Origin: Nocardia beijingensis NBRC 16342
GTDB taxonomy: Bacteria > Actinomycetota > Actinomycetes > Mycobacteriales > Mycobacteriaceae
Length of the DNA stretch: 64,000 nt
Assembly (NCBI RefSeq): GCF_001612785.1
Contig: NZ_BDBC01000020.1
Span: forward strand, 1 to 64,000
Reading direction: 5' to 3'
Position 1 is the first letter of the stretch, and every line of letters starts with the position of its first letter. Shown one piece after another: positions 18,916-27,574 of this stretch. The notes under the pieces were generated by a model, which was given only the letters and a program-made list of their open reading frames with translations, was not told where the DNA came from and searched no databases. A program made the position numbers and the translations under genes.

Positions 18916-18943
18916 CCGATATTGCCGAATCGGCGAAAACTCG
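18916..18943 (+). promoter_or_regulatory. Second copy of the XRE-associated motif
   Basis: From 18919, TATTGCCGAATCGGCGAAAA aligns with 18265 onward; 22 of 25 bases match across the wider block. It also contains CCGAT-8-ATCGG. It lies 15-42 nt upstream of the probable GTG start of the P-loop gene. Confidence 0.5.
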
Positions 18944-18957
18944 GGAGTCTGGAGAGC

Positions 18958-19713
18958 GTGAACACCCCAGGCGCGGCATTCCCGGCGAATCATCAACAGA
19001 AACCAGGGTTTTCCCGGTTGTCGAACGCGTCTCGACCACGGACGCTGGGAGAGGTGAATCCCCCGCTGGAAGCCGCGCCGGAGCACGCCCCGGAACCGCG
19101 GCTGCCGATCCTGTTCCCGGACGCATTGCACGATCTGCGCGGTCACGCGGTCGCGGAGCTCCGATACCCCGCCGCGGCGGCGCTGATCGTCGCCGGCGTC
19201 CCCGGTGCGGGCAAGAGCACCGCCCTGCGCAAATTCTTCGACGCCGACGCGGCGGCCACCGCACCGTCGCGCAGTCCGGCGGGGGTGCTGGTGCTCGACT
19301 CGATGCAGGCGCGCAACCGGTGGCGGCCCAAACTCCGGTGGCTGCCGTATCTCCTCTGGCGTCCGGTGGTGCACGCGGCGCACTTCCTCGCCATTCGCGC
19401 CGCGTTGCGTGCGGGCGGCCCGGTCGTCATCCACGACTGCGCCACCTTCCGATGGGCGCGCACCCTGATCGCCCGCTGGGCCGCGCATCGCGAACTGCAC
19501 CTGCTCCTGCTCGACGTGCCCGCGCCGGTGGCGAGGGCGGGTCAGCACAGCCGCGGACGGCGGATCAACCGCGTCGCCTTCCGGCTGCACGTGCGCGGCT
19601 GGGGCCGATTGATGAGCGTGGTGGCGACCGGACCCGCAGGCAGTGGTGTGCGGTCGGTGGTCATCGCCGACCGCGCGACCGTCGACCACCTGCGGTGCGT
19701 GACGTTCGCCTGA
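18958..19713 (+). CDS. P-loop (kinase-like) NTP-binding protein, unknown function
   Basis: The protein has 251 residues from GTG 18958 (GGGAG about 10 nt upstream); TTG 18922 and GTG 19052 are alternatives. The Walker A motif is IVAGVPGAGKSTAL, followed by VLVLDSMQARNRW and a GGPVVIHDCATF strand, resembling small AAA or zeta-toxin/adenylylsulphate-kinase-type P-loop proteins. The C-terminus is Arg/His-rich (GQHSRGRRINRVAF). The substrate is unknown. It may share regulation with the XRE-cupin gene through the repeated motif. Confidence 0.65.
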   Translation: MNTPGAAFPANHQQKPGFSRLSNASRPRTLGEVNPPLEAAPEHAPEPRLPILFPDALHDLRGHAVAELRYPAAAALIVAGVPGAGKSTALRKFFDADAAATAPSRSPAGVLVLDSMQARNRWRPKLRWLPYLLWRPVVHAAHFLAIRAALRAGGPVVIHDCATFRWARTLIARWAAHRELHLLLLDVPAPVARAGQHSRGRRINRVAFRLHVRGWGRLMSVVATGPAGSGVRSVVIADRATVDHLRCVTFA

Positions 19714-19732
19714 GCGGGGAAGCGGGCAGGAG

Positions 19733-20677
19733 TCACGGCACCACGACGGTCAAAGCCGCCGGGACGGCCCTGATCGTGATCGGCAGGGCGCCCGCCGGTT
19801 CGCCGTCGGCCGTGGCGGGCGCACCCGCGGCGGTGAGCGTGACGGCCGCGGCACGGAACTGCACGACCCCCGGATGATTCTGGCGTTTTCCCGCCGACAG
19901 CGCGGGCAGCAAGCGCAGCATCTCCCGGCGCGACAGCGCGCCGACCACGGTGAGGTCGAGCAGTCCGTCGTCCATGATCGCGTCCGGACAGATCAGCATG
20001 CCGCCACCGTAGGTGCGGGTGTTGCCGACCGCGACCATGACCGCCTCGGTCTCCAGCAGTGAGCCCGCGCCCGGGTTGGCGAGCCCCTCGGTCACCGCGT
20101 CCACCAGCTCGACCCGATAGGGCACGGTGAAGCGCCCGGAGATCTCGGCCAGCGCGGCGACGGTGTAGCGCAGCCTGCCCTTGGGCCAGCGCATCTCGTT
20201 GGCGCGCAAGGTGACCCGCGCGTCGAATCCGGTGCCTGCCACCGTGGCGAACCACATCGGCGCGCCGGGCGATTCGATCCGCCCGAGATCGATCGTTCTG
20301 GTCCGCCCGCGCAGCACGAGCGCGGCGGCGGCGACCGGGTCGTCGGTCGGCACACCCAGTTCCCTGGCCAGGTCGTTGCCGGTGCCCGCGGGAACCATGG
20401 CGAGCGGGACGCCGGTCTCCGCGACGGCCGGAAGGGTCACGTTGACCAGGCCGTCGCCGCCGATGCAGACCACGGCATCGGGCGGGGCCGCGCTCGCGAC
20501 GGCATCCCGCACCTGCCGGACCGTTTCGGCGGCCGAGGGCGCGCGCACCTCGCTGACCTCGGCGCCGCCCGCGCGCAGGCGGGCGATGGCCGCGCTCGCC
20601 GCGTCGCCGCTCCTGCCGTGCCCGGACCGCGGGTTGGTCACGACGGTGACCTTGCGCACCGGCGAATAGTCGCTCAC
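19733..20677 (-). CDS. Diacylglycerol kinase family lipid kinase
   Basis: The protein has 314 residues. The DAGK catalytic domain has TNPRSGHG, VVCIGGDGLVNVTLP (GGDG nucleotide loop) and MVPAGTGNDLARELG. Orthologue by neighbourhood: M. tuberculosis Rv2252, a lipid kinase linked to phosphatidylinositol mannoside synthesis. It starts with GTG 20677, overlapping the stop of the FAD oxidase (GTGA), so the two are coupled. It should phosphorylate a diacylglycerol-type lipid at the membrane. Confidence 0.9.
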   Translation of the reverse strand: MSDYSPVRKVTVVTNPRSGHGRSGDAASAAIARLRAGGAEVSEVRAPSAAETVRQVRDAVASAAPPDAVVCIGGDGLVNVTLPAVAETGVPLAMVPAGTGNDLARELGVPTDDPVAAAALVLRGRTRTIDLGRIESPGAPMWFATVAGTGFDARVTLRANEMRWPKGRLRYTVAALAEISGRFTVPYRVELVDAVTEGLANPGAGSLLETEAVMVAVGNTRTYGGGMLICPDAIMDDGLLDLTVVGALSRREMLRLLPALSAGKRQNHPGVVQFRAAAVTLTAAGAPATADGEPAGALPITIRAVPAALTVVVP

Positions 20678-22329
20678 GGCACCAGCTTTCCTGGATTCAG
20701 GATGCCGGCCGGATCGAGTTCGGCCTTCACCGCGCGCAGGACGCGCACGCCGAGCTCACCCACTTCGTCCGGCACCCAGGGACGATGGTCGGTGCCGACC
20801 GCGTGGTGATGGGTGATGGTGCCGCCCGCGGCGATGATGGCGTCGCCCGCCGCGCGTTTGGCGGCCTGCCACTGGGCCAGCGGGTCGTCCGACTGCTTGG
20901 CGACCACGGTGAAATACAGCGACGCGCCGGTCGGGTAGGTGTGCGAGATGTGGCACATCACCAGCGGCGGCGTTCCCTGCGCACCGAGCGACTCGCTCAG
21001 CGCCGCGGTCACCTCCGCCTTGAGCGCGGTCAGGCCGGACCAGGTGGTCGCGGTCTCCAGCGTCTCGCAGAGCACGCCTACATCCAGCAGCGCGTCGCGC
21101 AGATACGGCGCGGCGAACCGGCCGTGCTCCCATTCCCTGGCCGCTGTCTCACCCAGGGCCGAGCCGCCCGCCGCCGCCAGCAGCGCACCCGCTTCCGCGC
21201 TGCGCGCGGCGACGTGCGCGGCGCTGCCCTCGTAAGTGGTGATGGCCAGGCATCCGGCCACCGGGTTGCCGCCGATGTCGCCGGAGCGGGCGAGGTTGAT
21301 CCCGGTCTCCGCTTCGTCGGACAGCCGCAGCACGGTCGGTGCCGCGCCGGCCTGCACCACCGCGCGCAACGCGGCGGCGCCGGTCGCGAAATCGGGGAAC
21401 GACCACGCTTGGTAGGCGACGGTTTCCGGGACCGGGTGCACGCGCAGGGTGACCTCGGTGATCACGCCGAGCGTCCCTTCCGATCCGACGAACAGCTCAC
21501 GCAGGTCCGGCCCCGCCGCCGAAGCGGGGGCACGCCCGAGCACCAGCGTGCCACTGGGCGTGGCGATCTTCAGCCGCTGCACCATGTCGTCGAAGCGGCC
21601 GTAGCCCGCCGAAGCCTGGCCGGAGGACCGCGTCGCGGCGAACCCGCCAATGGTGGCGAACTCGAAACTCTGCGGGAAGTGCCCGAGGGAGAGCCCGTGC
21701 CCGCCGAGCAGTTCCTCCGCGCGCGGGCCGGTGAGTCCCGCCCCCAGCGTGGCGGTGCCGCTGATCGGATCGATCGCGGTGACCGTGTCCAGTCTGCGCA
21801 GGTCCAGGGCGATCACGCTGTCGAAACGACCGCGCACGGGTTGCACGCCGCCCACGACGCTGGTGCCGCCGCCGAACGGAACCACCGCGACGGAGTTCGC
21901 CGCGCAGTAGGCGAGCACGGCGAGCACCTCGTCGTGGCCGGCCGGGAAGACGACGGCGTCCGGCGCGTCCTGCGGACCATCCGCCCTGCGGCGCAGCAGA
22001 TCGGGTGTGCTCTTCCCCCCTGCGTGCCGTAGCCGATCGCGGTGGTCGTCCGACACGTGCTCGGGACCGACCACCGCGACCAACCCGGCTCGCCGCGCGG
22101 GCGTCAACGCCGATTCGCGCAGTGGCACGTCGCCCTCGTCGCGACGCGCCACCGGGTTGCCGGACACTCCGAACACCTGCGTCAGCAGGCCGCGGACCCG
22201 GTCCGAAAGGGGCTGATGCCCGGCCGGGACGCCCCAGGCATCCCAGACCATACTCGCCGCCGGCCCGCTCACGTCGGCCTTCGCGGCGGACGCCGGATCG
22301 GCCGAGGTGTGCTGCTCTGTCTCCACCAT
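20674..22329 (-). CDS. FAD-binding oxidase, alkyl-DHAP-synthase-like (Rv2251 type)
   Basis: The protein has 551 residues. The FAD_binding_4 domain has VVPFGGGTSVVGGVQP, and the C-terminal FAD-linked oxidase domain ends with ITHHHAVGTDHRPWV, the HHH motif seen in alkyldihydroxyacetonephosphate synthases and related flavoproteins. Followed by the lipid kinase and divergent from TetR and glpD, it is the Rv2251 counterpart. The substrate is probably a hydroxy-acid or glycerolipid intermediate; it cannot be fixed from sequence. Confidence 0.85.
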   Translation of the reverse strand: MVETEQHTSADPASAAKADVSGPAASMVWDAWGVPAGHQPLSDRVRGLLTQVFGVSGNPVARRDEGDVPLRESALTPARRAGLVAVVGPEHVSDDHRDRLRHAGGKSTPDLLRRRADGPQDAPDAVVFPAGHDEVLAVLAYCAANSVAVVPFGGGTSVVGGVQPVRGRFDSVIALDLRRLDTVTAIDPISGTATLGAGLTGPRAEELLGGHGLSLGHFPQSFEFATIGGFAATRSSGQASAGYGRFDDMVQRLKIATPSGTLVLGRAPASAAGPDLRELFVGSEGTLGVITEVTLRVHPVPETVAYQAWSFPDFATGAAALRAVVQAGAAPTVLRLSDEAETGINLARSGDIGGNPVAGCLAITTYEGSAAHVAARSAEAGALLAAAGGSALGETAAREWEHGRFAAPYLRDALLDVGVLCETLETATTWSGLTALKAEVTAALSESLGAQGTPPLVMCHISHTYPTGASLYFTVVAKQSDDPLAQWQAAKRAAGDAIIAAGGTITHHHAVGTDHRPWVPDEVGELGVRVLRAVKAELDPAGILNPGKLVP

Positions 22330-22339
22330 GCGTTACAGT

Positions 22340-22356
22340 TTGACATAGACTGTCAA
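22340..22356. promoter_or_regulatory. TetR-type operator, TTGACA-5-TGTCAA
   Basis: This perfect 6-bp inverted repeat lies between the divergent FAD oxidase (ATG 22329) and TetR (ATG 22363) genes. It is close enough to both starts to block both promoters. The TetR protein next door is the likely ligand. Confidence 0.7.
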
Positions 22357-22362
22357 GCAGTA

Positions 22363-23025
22363 ATGGTGGCCGATCTACTCCCCGGTGGTGACACGTTGAC
22401 CGCTCCTGACGACTCCGCCGAGCGCCTCTCGGCGACCGACCTGGCGATTCTCGACGCCGCCCGCGCCTGCGTGGCGGAATTCGGCGTGCGCCGCACCACC
22501 CTCACCGAGGTCGCGCGACGAGCGGGCGTCAGCAGGCCCACCGTCTATCGCCGCTGGCCGGATACCGGCGCGCTGGTGGCCGAACTGCTGGTGCGTGAGC
22601 TGCGCGGGATCGTGGCGGCGGCGATGCCGTCCGCGGGCAGCGCGCGCGCCAGACTCGTCGACGGCGTGGTCGCCGGAGCGGCGACGGTCCGGTCGAATCC
22701 GTTGTTCGGCAAGATCTTCCGCACCGACACCGACCTGATGCTCACGTACGTCTTCGGCAGGCTCGGGCGCAATCAGCGCGCTCTGATCGAACTGTTCGCC
22801 GCGGGTATCCGCGACGGCCAGCGGGACGGCTCGATTCGCGCGGGCGACCCGGACCGCATGGCCACGATGCTGCTGCTGATCGCCCAGTCCGCGGTGCAGT
22901 CGGCGGGCACCGTCGCGCCGCTGCTGGCCGGCGAGCATCTCGATACCGAACTCCGTCGCGCGATCGACGGATACCTCGACCACCGCGAAACCGGCGGGAC
23001 CGCAGGCCAGGAGTATCCGCTATGA
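22363..23025 (+). CDS. TetR family regulator (Rv2250c position)
   Basis: The protein has 220 residues from ATG 22363; a TTG at 22396 is possible. The DNA-binding domain is at residues ~27-75: AILDAARACVAEFGVRRTTL then EVARRAGVSRPTVYRRWPDT. The C-terminal ligand domain is unclassified. It is divergent from the FAD oxidase-lipid kinase operon and 40 nt upstream of glpD, so it probably regulates glycerol-lipid genes on both sides. Confidence 0.88.
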   Translation: MVADLLPGGDTLTAPDDSAERLSATDLAILDAARACVAEFGVRRTTLTEVARRAGVSRPTVYRRWPDTGALVAELLVRELRGIVAAAMPSAGSARARLVDGVVAGAATVRSNPLFGKIFRTDTDLMLTYVFGRLGRNQRALIELFAAGIRDGQRDGSIRAGDPDRMATMLLLIAQSAVQSAGTVAPLLAGEHLDTELRRAIDGYLDHRETGGTAGQEYPL

Positions 23026-23065
23026 GCCGTGGTCGCGCTTCTCGTCAGAACCGAAAGGCCTCGTG

Positions 23066-24607
23066 ATGAACCCTGATTCGGGACACACCGGTGATTCCGC
23101 GTTGAACGCCGCCCGGCGCGCCGCGGATCTGTCCCGGCTCGGCGACGGCGCCGAGGTCGACGTCCTGGTGATCGGCGGCGGCGTCACCGGCGCGGGCGCG
23201 GCACTGGACGCCGCGGCCCGCGGGCTGCGCACCGTGCTGGTGGAACGCCACGACCTGGCCTTCGGCACCAGCCGCTGGAGTTCCAAGCTGGTGCACGGCG
23301 GCCTGCGCTATCTGGCGAGCGGCCGGGTCGGCATCGCGCACGAGAGCGCGGTGGAACGCGGCATCCTCCTGCGCACCACGGCGCCGCACCTGGTGCGTCC
23401 GCTCCCCCAACTGGTACCGCTGCTGCCGAATGTCGGCACGACGCAAGCCGCGTTGGTGCGCGCCGGCTTCCTGGCCGGTGACCTGCTGCGGCGCGGCGCC
23501 GGCACTCCCGCGGCGCTGCTGCCCCGATCCCGGCGCGTCGCCGCCGCGGAGGCGGTGCGGCTCGCACCGACCGTGCGCCGCGCGGATCTGCGCGGCGGGT
23601 TGCAAGCGTGGGACGGACAGCTGGTCGACGACGCGCGCCTGGTCGTGGCGCTGGCGCGCACCGCGGCGGCCAACGGCGCGCGGATTCTGACCCGTGTCGA
23701 AGCCGATGACGTGACCGGTACTTCGGCGACCCTGCGCGACACGCGCACCGGCGAGACCCTCACGGTGCGGCCGCGCGCCGTGGTGAACGCCACCGGCGTC
23801 TGGGCCGATCAGGTGGATCCGAGCATCCGGCTGCGCCCGAGCCGCGGCACCCACCTGGTGTTTTCGGCTGCCTCCTTCGGCGGCTTGAGCGCGGCGCTCA
23901 CCGTACCGGTGCCCGGCAGCGTCGGCCGCTTCGTCTTCGCCTTCCCCGCCGCGCACGGCAGGGTGTACCTGGGATTGACCGACGAGGACGCCCCCGGCCC
24001 GGTTCCCGACGAGCCGAAGGCCACCGACGGTGAGATCGATTTCCTGCTCGACACCGTCAACCCCGCCCTGCGCGAGCCGCTGACCCGCGATGACATCCGC
24101 GGCTCGTACGCCGGATTGCGCCCACTGCTGGAGACCGCCGACGACAGCACCGCCGACATCTCCAGGAAGCACGCGGTGCTGCGCTCCCCGACCGGGATCG
24201 TCACCATCGTGGGCGGCAAGCTCACCACTTACCGGAAGATGGCCGAGGACGCGATCGACGCCGCCGTCGCGCACGGCGGTCTGACCGCTGGACCGTGCCG
24301 CACCCGGCGGTTACCGCTGGTGGGTGCGGTTTCCGGCGCGGAGCGCGACCGCATCGACGCCCCGCCGGTGCTGATCGACCGCTACGGCGGTGAGGCGGCC
24401 ACCGTGCTGGCCGCGGCACGTCGTGATCCGGTCCTCGCCGAACCGGTCGCGCCCGGAATCGACGTGCTCGCGGCGGAATTCGCGTTCGCGGTGTCCCACG
24501 AGGGCGCGCTCGACGCGGGCGACCTGCTGGATCGGCGCACGCGCATCGGCCTGATCGCCGAAGACCGGGTCGCCGCGGAACCGGCAGCCGTGCGCGCGCT
24601 CACCTGA
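23066..24607 (+). CDS. glpD: Glycerol-3-phosphate dehydrogenase (FAD)
   Basis: The enzyme oxidises glycerol 3-phosphate to DHAP and passes electrons to the quinone pool. VDVLVIGGGVTGAGAALDAA is the N-terminal FAD site, TSRWSSKLVHGGLRYL is the GlpD signature, and a C-terminal DAO_C domain is present. ATG 23066 (513 residues) is preferred over GTG 23063 because GAAAGG lies 7 nt upstream. It corresponds to Rv2249c and sits next to the TetR gene. Confidence 0.93.
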   Translation: MNPDSGHTGDSALNAARRAADLSRLGDGAEVDVLVIGGGVTGAGAALDAAARGLRTVLVERHDLAFGTSRWSSKLVHGGLRYLASGRVGIAHESAVERGILLRTTAPHLVRPLPQLVPLLPNVGTTQAALVRAGFLAGDLLRRGAGTPAALLPRSRRVAAAEAVRLAPTVRRADLRGGLQAWDGQLVDDARLVVALARTAAANGARILTRVEADDVTGTSATLRDTRTGETLTVRPRAVVNATGVWADQVDPSIRLRPSRGTHLVFSAASFGGLSAALTVPVPGSVGRFVFAFPAAHGRVYLGLTDEDAPGPVPDEPKATDGEIDFLLDTVNPALREPLTRDDIRGSYAGLRPLLETADDSTADISRKHAVLRSPTGIVTIVGGKLTTYRKMAEDAIDAAVAHGGLTAGPCRTRRLPLVGAVSGAERDRIDAPPVLIDRYGGEAATVLAAARRDPVLAEPVAPGIDVLAAEFAFAVSHEGALDAGDLLDRRTRIGLIAEDRVAAEPAAVRALT

Positions 24608-24625
24608 CCGCCCGGTTCTGGCAGC

Positions 24626-25144
24626 TCAGTCCATCGACCACGTGGACAGCTCCGCGCGCATGCACGCGCGCGGCCAGCGGTCGAGCCCATGGGCCCGCTC
24701 GGCGGCGCGGAGCGCGACCAGCCCTGGCGTCTCTTCCCCGGCCGACAGGTACCGGAAGCCGAGCCGTTCGTAATACGGCCCGTTCCACGGCACCTCGGTG
24801 AACGTGGTCAACGTCAGCGCGGGCAGGCCGGCGGCGGCCGCCCATCGCGCGGCCTCATCGAGCAGGCGCTTGCCGATCCGGCGCCGCGCGTGCTCGGGGC
24901 GTACCGAGACCTGCTCGATGTGGGCGTTCCCGTCGACCACCCCGGCGACGAGGTAACCGATCGGCAGATCGTCGTCGGTCCACACCCAGGCCCGCCCGGC
25001 CTGCTGGAACTGTCGCAGCGTCGCCAGCGGCGGTGGTTCGTCGTCGGCCACGGTCGTCATCCCGATTTCCGCGAACGGCTCGCCCGCCGCGCGCTCGATG
25101 TCCTGGAGCACGGGGAGGTCTTCGGGTGTGGCGGGCCGGATCAC
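24626..25144 (-). CDS. GNAT family N-acetyltransferase
   Basis: The protein has 172 residues and a GTG start. The acetyl-CoA site is VSVRPEHARRRIGKRLLDEA (the R/Q-x-x-G-x-G/A loop) within an intact GNAT fold: N-terminal MIRPATPEDLPVLQDIERAA, and C-terminal PYYERLGFRYL. The substrate is not predictable. It converges with glpD (18-nt gap). Confidence 0.88.
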   Translation of the reverse strand: MIRPATPEDLPVLQDIERAAGEPFAEIGMTTVADDEPPPLATLRQFQQAGRAWVWTDDDLPIGYLVAGVVDGNAHIEQVSVRPEHARRRIGKRLLDEAARWAAAAGLPALTLTTFTEVPWNGPYYERLGFRYLSAGEETPGLVALRAAERAHGLDRWPRACMRAELSTWSMD

Positions 25145-25186
25145 CGGCTCAGTGTGAATGCCCGTCGGCGGTCGGGCCAGCGAATT

Positions 25187-25858
25187 TCACTCCGCCCGCG
25201 TGGCGAGGATGCCGTTGAGCAGTACTCGCACGGCCCAGGCCGCGCGCGCCTCGCCGCCGCCCGCCAGCAGCGCCGCCCGCATGGCGACGACGGTCGGATA
25301 GCGGTCGGCCGGAAGTTCCGCGAAGCGCCGCTCGATCGTGGCGAGGTACTCCTGTTCGCTGCCGCCGCCCGTCCGGTGCGCGCTCTGTTCGGCCGCCGAC
25401 GCGGTGATGTGCAGATACAGCAGGTCCACCGCCCACGCCGCGGTCCGGTCGTCCAGTCCCGCCTCGGTGAGCGAGCGGAGCATCGACTCCACCAGTCGCA
25501 TGGCGTTCGGGCTGCTCGGAATCACGCCGAGCGCCACGAGCGCCAGACCTTCGTGCCTGCTCATCGCCGCCACCATGGCATCGATCAGCGCGGTGAGCCG
25601 TTCCCGCCAATCCGCCCCGGCGGGTTCGGGCACCGAACCGAGGACATGGTCGAGCATCGCGGCCATCAGATCGTCGCGATTGGCGACGTACACGTACAGC
25701 GACGCGGCGCCGGTGTCCAAGTCCTGTGCCACCCGGCGCATGGTCAGCGCCGCCGCCCCATCCCGGTCCAGGATGCGCAGGCCGGTCTCCACGATCACCT
25801 CGCGACTCAGCGGAGCTTTGGCCGGACGGGCCCTGCGGCTGACGGCTGCTGCGCTCAT
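25187..25858 (-). CDS. TetR family regulator
   Basis: The protein has 223 residues from ATG 25858; an open frame continues upstream without a ribosome site. The DNA-binding helices are at residues ~20-65 (VIVETGLRILDRDGAAALTM, RRVAQDLDTGAASLYVYV), and the C-terminal domain is of the TetR_C type. A 20-bp palindrome just upstream suggests autoregulation. It may repress itself and the divergent FHA gene; the GNAT gene 42 nt downstream on the same strand is a further possible target. Confidence 0.88.
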   Translation of the reverse strand: MSAAAVSRRARPAKAPLSREVIVETGLRILDRDGAAALTMRRVAQDLDTGAASLYVYVANRDDLMAAMLDHVLGSVPEPAGADWRERLTALIDAMVAAMSRHEGLALVALGVIPSSPNAMRLVESMLRSLTEAGLDDRTAAWAVDLLYLHITASAAEQSAHRTGGGSEQEYLATIERRFAELPADRYPTVVAMRAALLAGGGEARAAWAVRVLLNGILATRAE

Positions 25859-26229
25859 GGGGCGAGCATAACCAGGGCCGAACGCCGTTCGGACGAACGG
25901 CGCAATTCCACAGCGGATGGGCACAGCCGTGATGCGGGGAAGAAGTGCGTCAGTCAGACCAACTGTGACCCACGACATGCTGATACACCGCCCCGCATGA
26001 CCGGCCGCTCGCTGCGGAAAACACCACAACACGCAGCTCACAGTCCCCGCCTAAGGCGGAACCGACCACTGGCGAGAACCCGGGCGGCGGAGTGTGATTC
26101 GAGCATCCGGCGGCATGGACCTGCGTTCGCGCTGTCCGCTTCGGGATGCGCGCGGACCCCGGTTCGGTTGTCGCCGACGCTCTATGCTGGCTTCGGTATG
26201 CCGGTAGTGCGCCGGGAAGGAGGGCGCGG
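25859..26229. other. Divergent intergenic region tetR-FHA gene (371 bp)
   Basis: It holds the tetR palindrome. No further gene or strong promoter was recognised. Confidence 0.5.
25883..25902. promoter_or_regulatory. Perfect palindromic operator upstream of tetR
   Basis: CGCCGTTCG-GA-CGAACGGCG, 9-bp arms with a 2-nt spacer, lies 25-44 nt upstream of the TetR start. This is the size and placement of an autoregulatory TetR site. Confidence 0.75.
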
Positions 26230-27489
26230 GTGCGCAGAGAACCGTCCACCGTTGGTATCGCACCGGGCGACGGGCTCGTCGCCCGTTTCGGTGCGGTCGT
26301 CGCCTACCTCGGGGCCGAAACGACCTCGACCGACCGGATACTCGGCACCATCGAAGCCGTGGCCGAAGGCGAGCATCCCGGCGCCGCGCTGGCGCAACGC
26401 TTGGCCGCGGTGATCTTCGGCCACACGGTCCAACCGCCGCCGTTCGGCGTGGTCGCGCCGACCGCCGACGGCGTGCTGATCCTGTTGCGCGGACTGGTGA
26501 CCGCGGAGATCCAAGGCGCGGACGGCACCCGCCGCCTGCACGGTGGGCGCGCGTTCACCTGGGTGGACGAGATCCTGCGCGAACCGGTGCGCCGCATCAC
26601 GATCGGCGCGGACACCGGCGCGCCGCACACCGCGCTGCCCCGCACGGACCTGCGCTCGGGCGTGGTTCCCGGTGGCGGCTTCGTGCTGAACGCCGCGGTA
26701 CGCCGCGCCGGAAAGACCGGCCGGCCGCGGACATCCGAGCCTTCCGCGCCGGGCGAGCCCGAGCCAACGGCCGCGGCCGGTTTCGCGGCGATGCCGGAAC
26801 CGACCGGCGCCGCCGACGCGGTCGTCCAGCCGAAGTCCGGGGCCCGGCCGACCGGTACGTCCGACGCCATCGCGCAGGCGACCCCCGCTCCCCGGCCGAC
26901 CGGCGCCGTCGACGCCGCGGCAGCGTCGGCCGCACGGCCGACCGAGTCGTCCCGCCCACTCGTGAAACCACGCCCGCCGCGGCCTGTTCCCGATCGACCG
27001 CTCGCGTGGTCGCAGGTGCAGCCCGCGCGCGAACCGGTCGCCCTGCGCAAAGCGCCCGACGACGGCGGAACGCACGGCCCGCGCCCCGCAGTGCTGTCCG
27101 CGGACTCCGCCGTCGGCGCCTTGGTCACCGAAGAGGGGGCGGCCTACCCGTTGGACCGCGCCTACGTCATCGGGCGCGGACCACAGGTGGACGAAGCCGT
27201 CCGCACCGCCGCCGCCGAGCCGATCGTCCTCCAGCGTGATCGCCACGTCTCGCGCGTCCATGCCTATGTCTCGGTGGACGGCGGCAAGGTGTACATCCGG
27301 GATGCGGCCGCTACCTCGGGCACCTTCATCGCCGGTCCCGGCACCGATCAATGGACCCGCATCAGCACGTCCCCGACCGAACTCCCGCCCGGCTGGCGCG
27401 TCCGCATCAGCGAACGGGTCCTCACCCACCGCGGCGACGCCCACCGCACGGGCACGGCCGATATCGCGGGAGCGCGCCGCCGTTCGTGA
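26230..27489 (+). CDS. FHA-domain protein with Pro/Ala linker
   Basis: The protein has 419 residues from GTG 26230, chosen for AAGGAGG 6 nt upstream. The N-terminal region (1-165) is a globular domain I do not recognise (EGEHPGAALAQRLAAVIFGH). The middle (165-285) is a low-complexity Pro/Ala/Thr linker with about three EPTGAADA-like repeats. The C-terminal FHA domain (about 300-400) has YVIGRGP, VSRVHAYVS and SGTFIAG, so it should bind phosphothreonine peptides. It may be a target or adaptor of a Ser/Thr kinase; PknG is in the same window but 28 kb away. Confidence 0.75.
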   Translation: MRREPSTVGIAPGDGLVARFGAVVAYLGAETTSTDRILGTIEAVAEGEHPGAALAQRLAAVIFGHTVQPPPFGVVAPTADGVLILLRGLVTAEIQGADGTRRLHGGRAFTWVDEILREPVRRITIGADTGAPHTALPRTDLRSGVVPGGGFVLNAAVRRAGKTGRPRTSEPSAPGEPEPTAAAGFAAMPEPTGAADAVVQPKSGARPTGTSDAIAQATPAPRPTGAVDAAAASAARPTESSRPLVKPRPPRPVPDRPLAWSQVQPAREPVALRKAPDDGGTHGPRPAVLSADSAVGALVTEEGAAYPLDRAYVIGRGPQVDEAVRTAAAEPIVLQRDRHVSRVHAYVSVDGGKVYIRDAAATSGTFIAGPGTDQWTRISTSPTELPPGWRVRISERVLTHRGDAHRTGTADIAGARRRS

Positions 27490-27574
27490 CCGCAGGCGCG
27501 TCCGGGGTTCCAGCGAGAACAGGCGATCGACCGGCCGCGTCGGGGTCGGTCCGCCCGGGGAGGACAATGGCGGC

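Noticed and set aside
26165..26190. Promoter TTGTCG...TATGCT before the FHA gene
   Set aside because: The hexamers are only about 9 nt apart, too close for a sigma-70 promoter.
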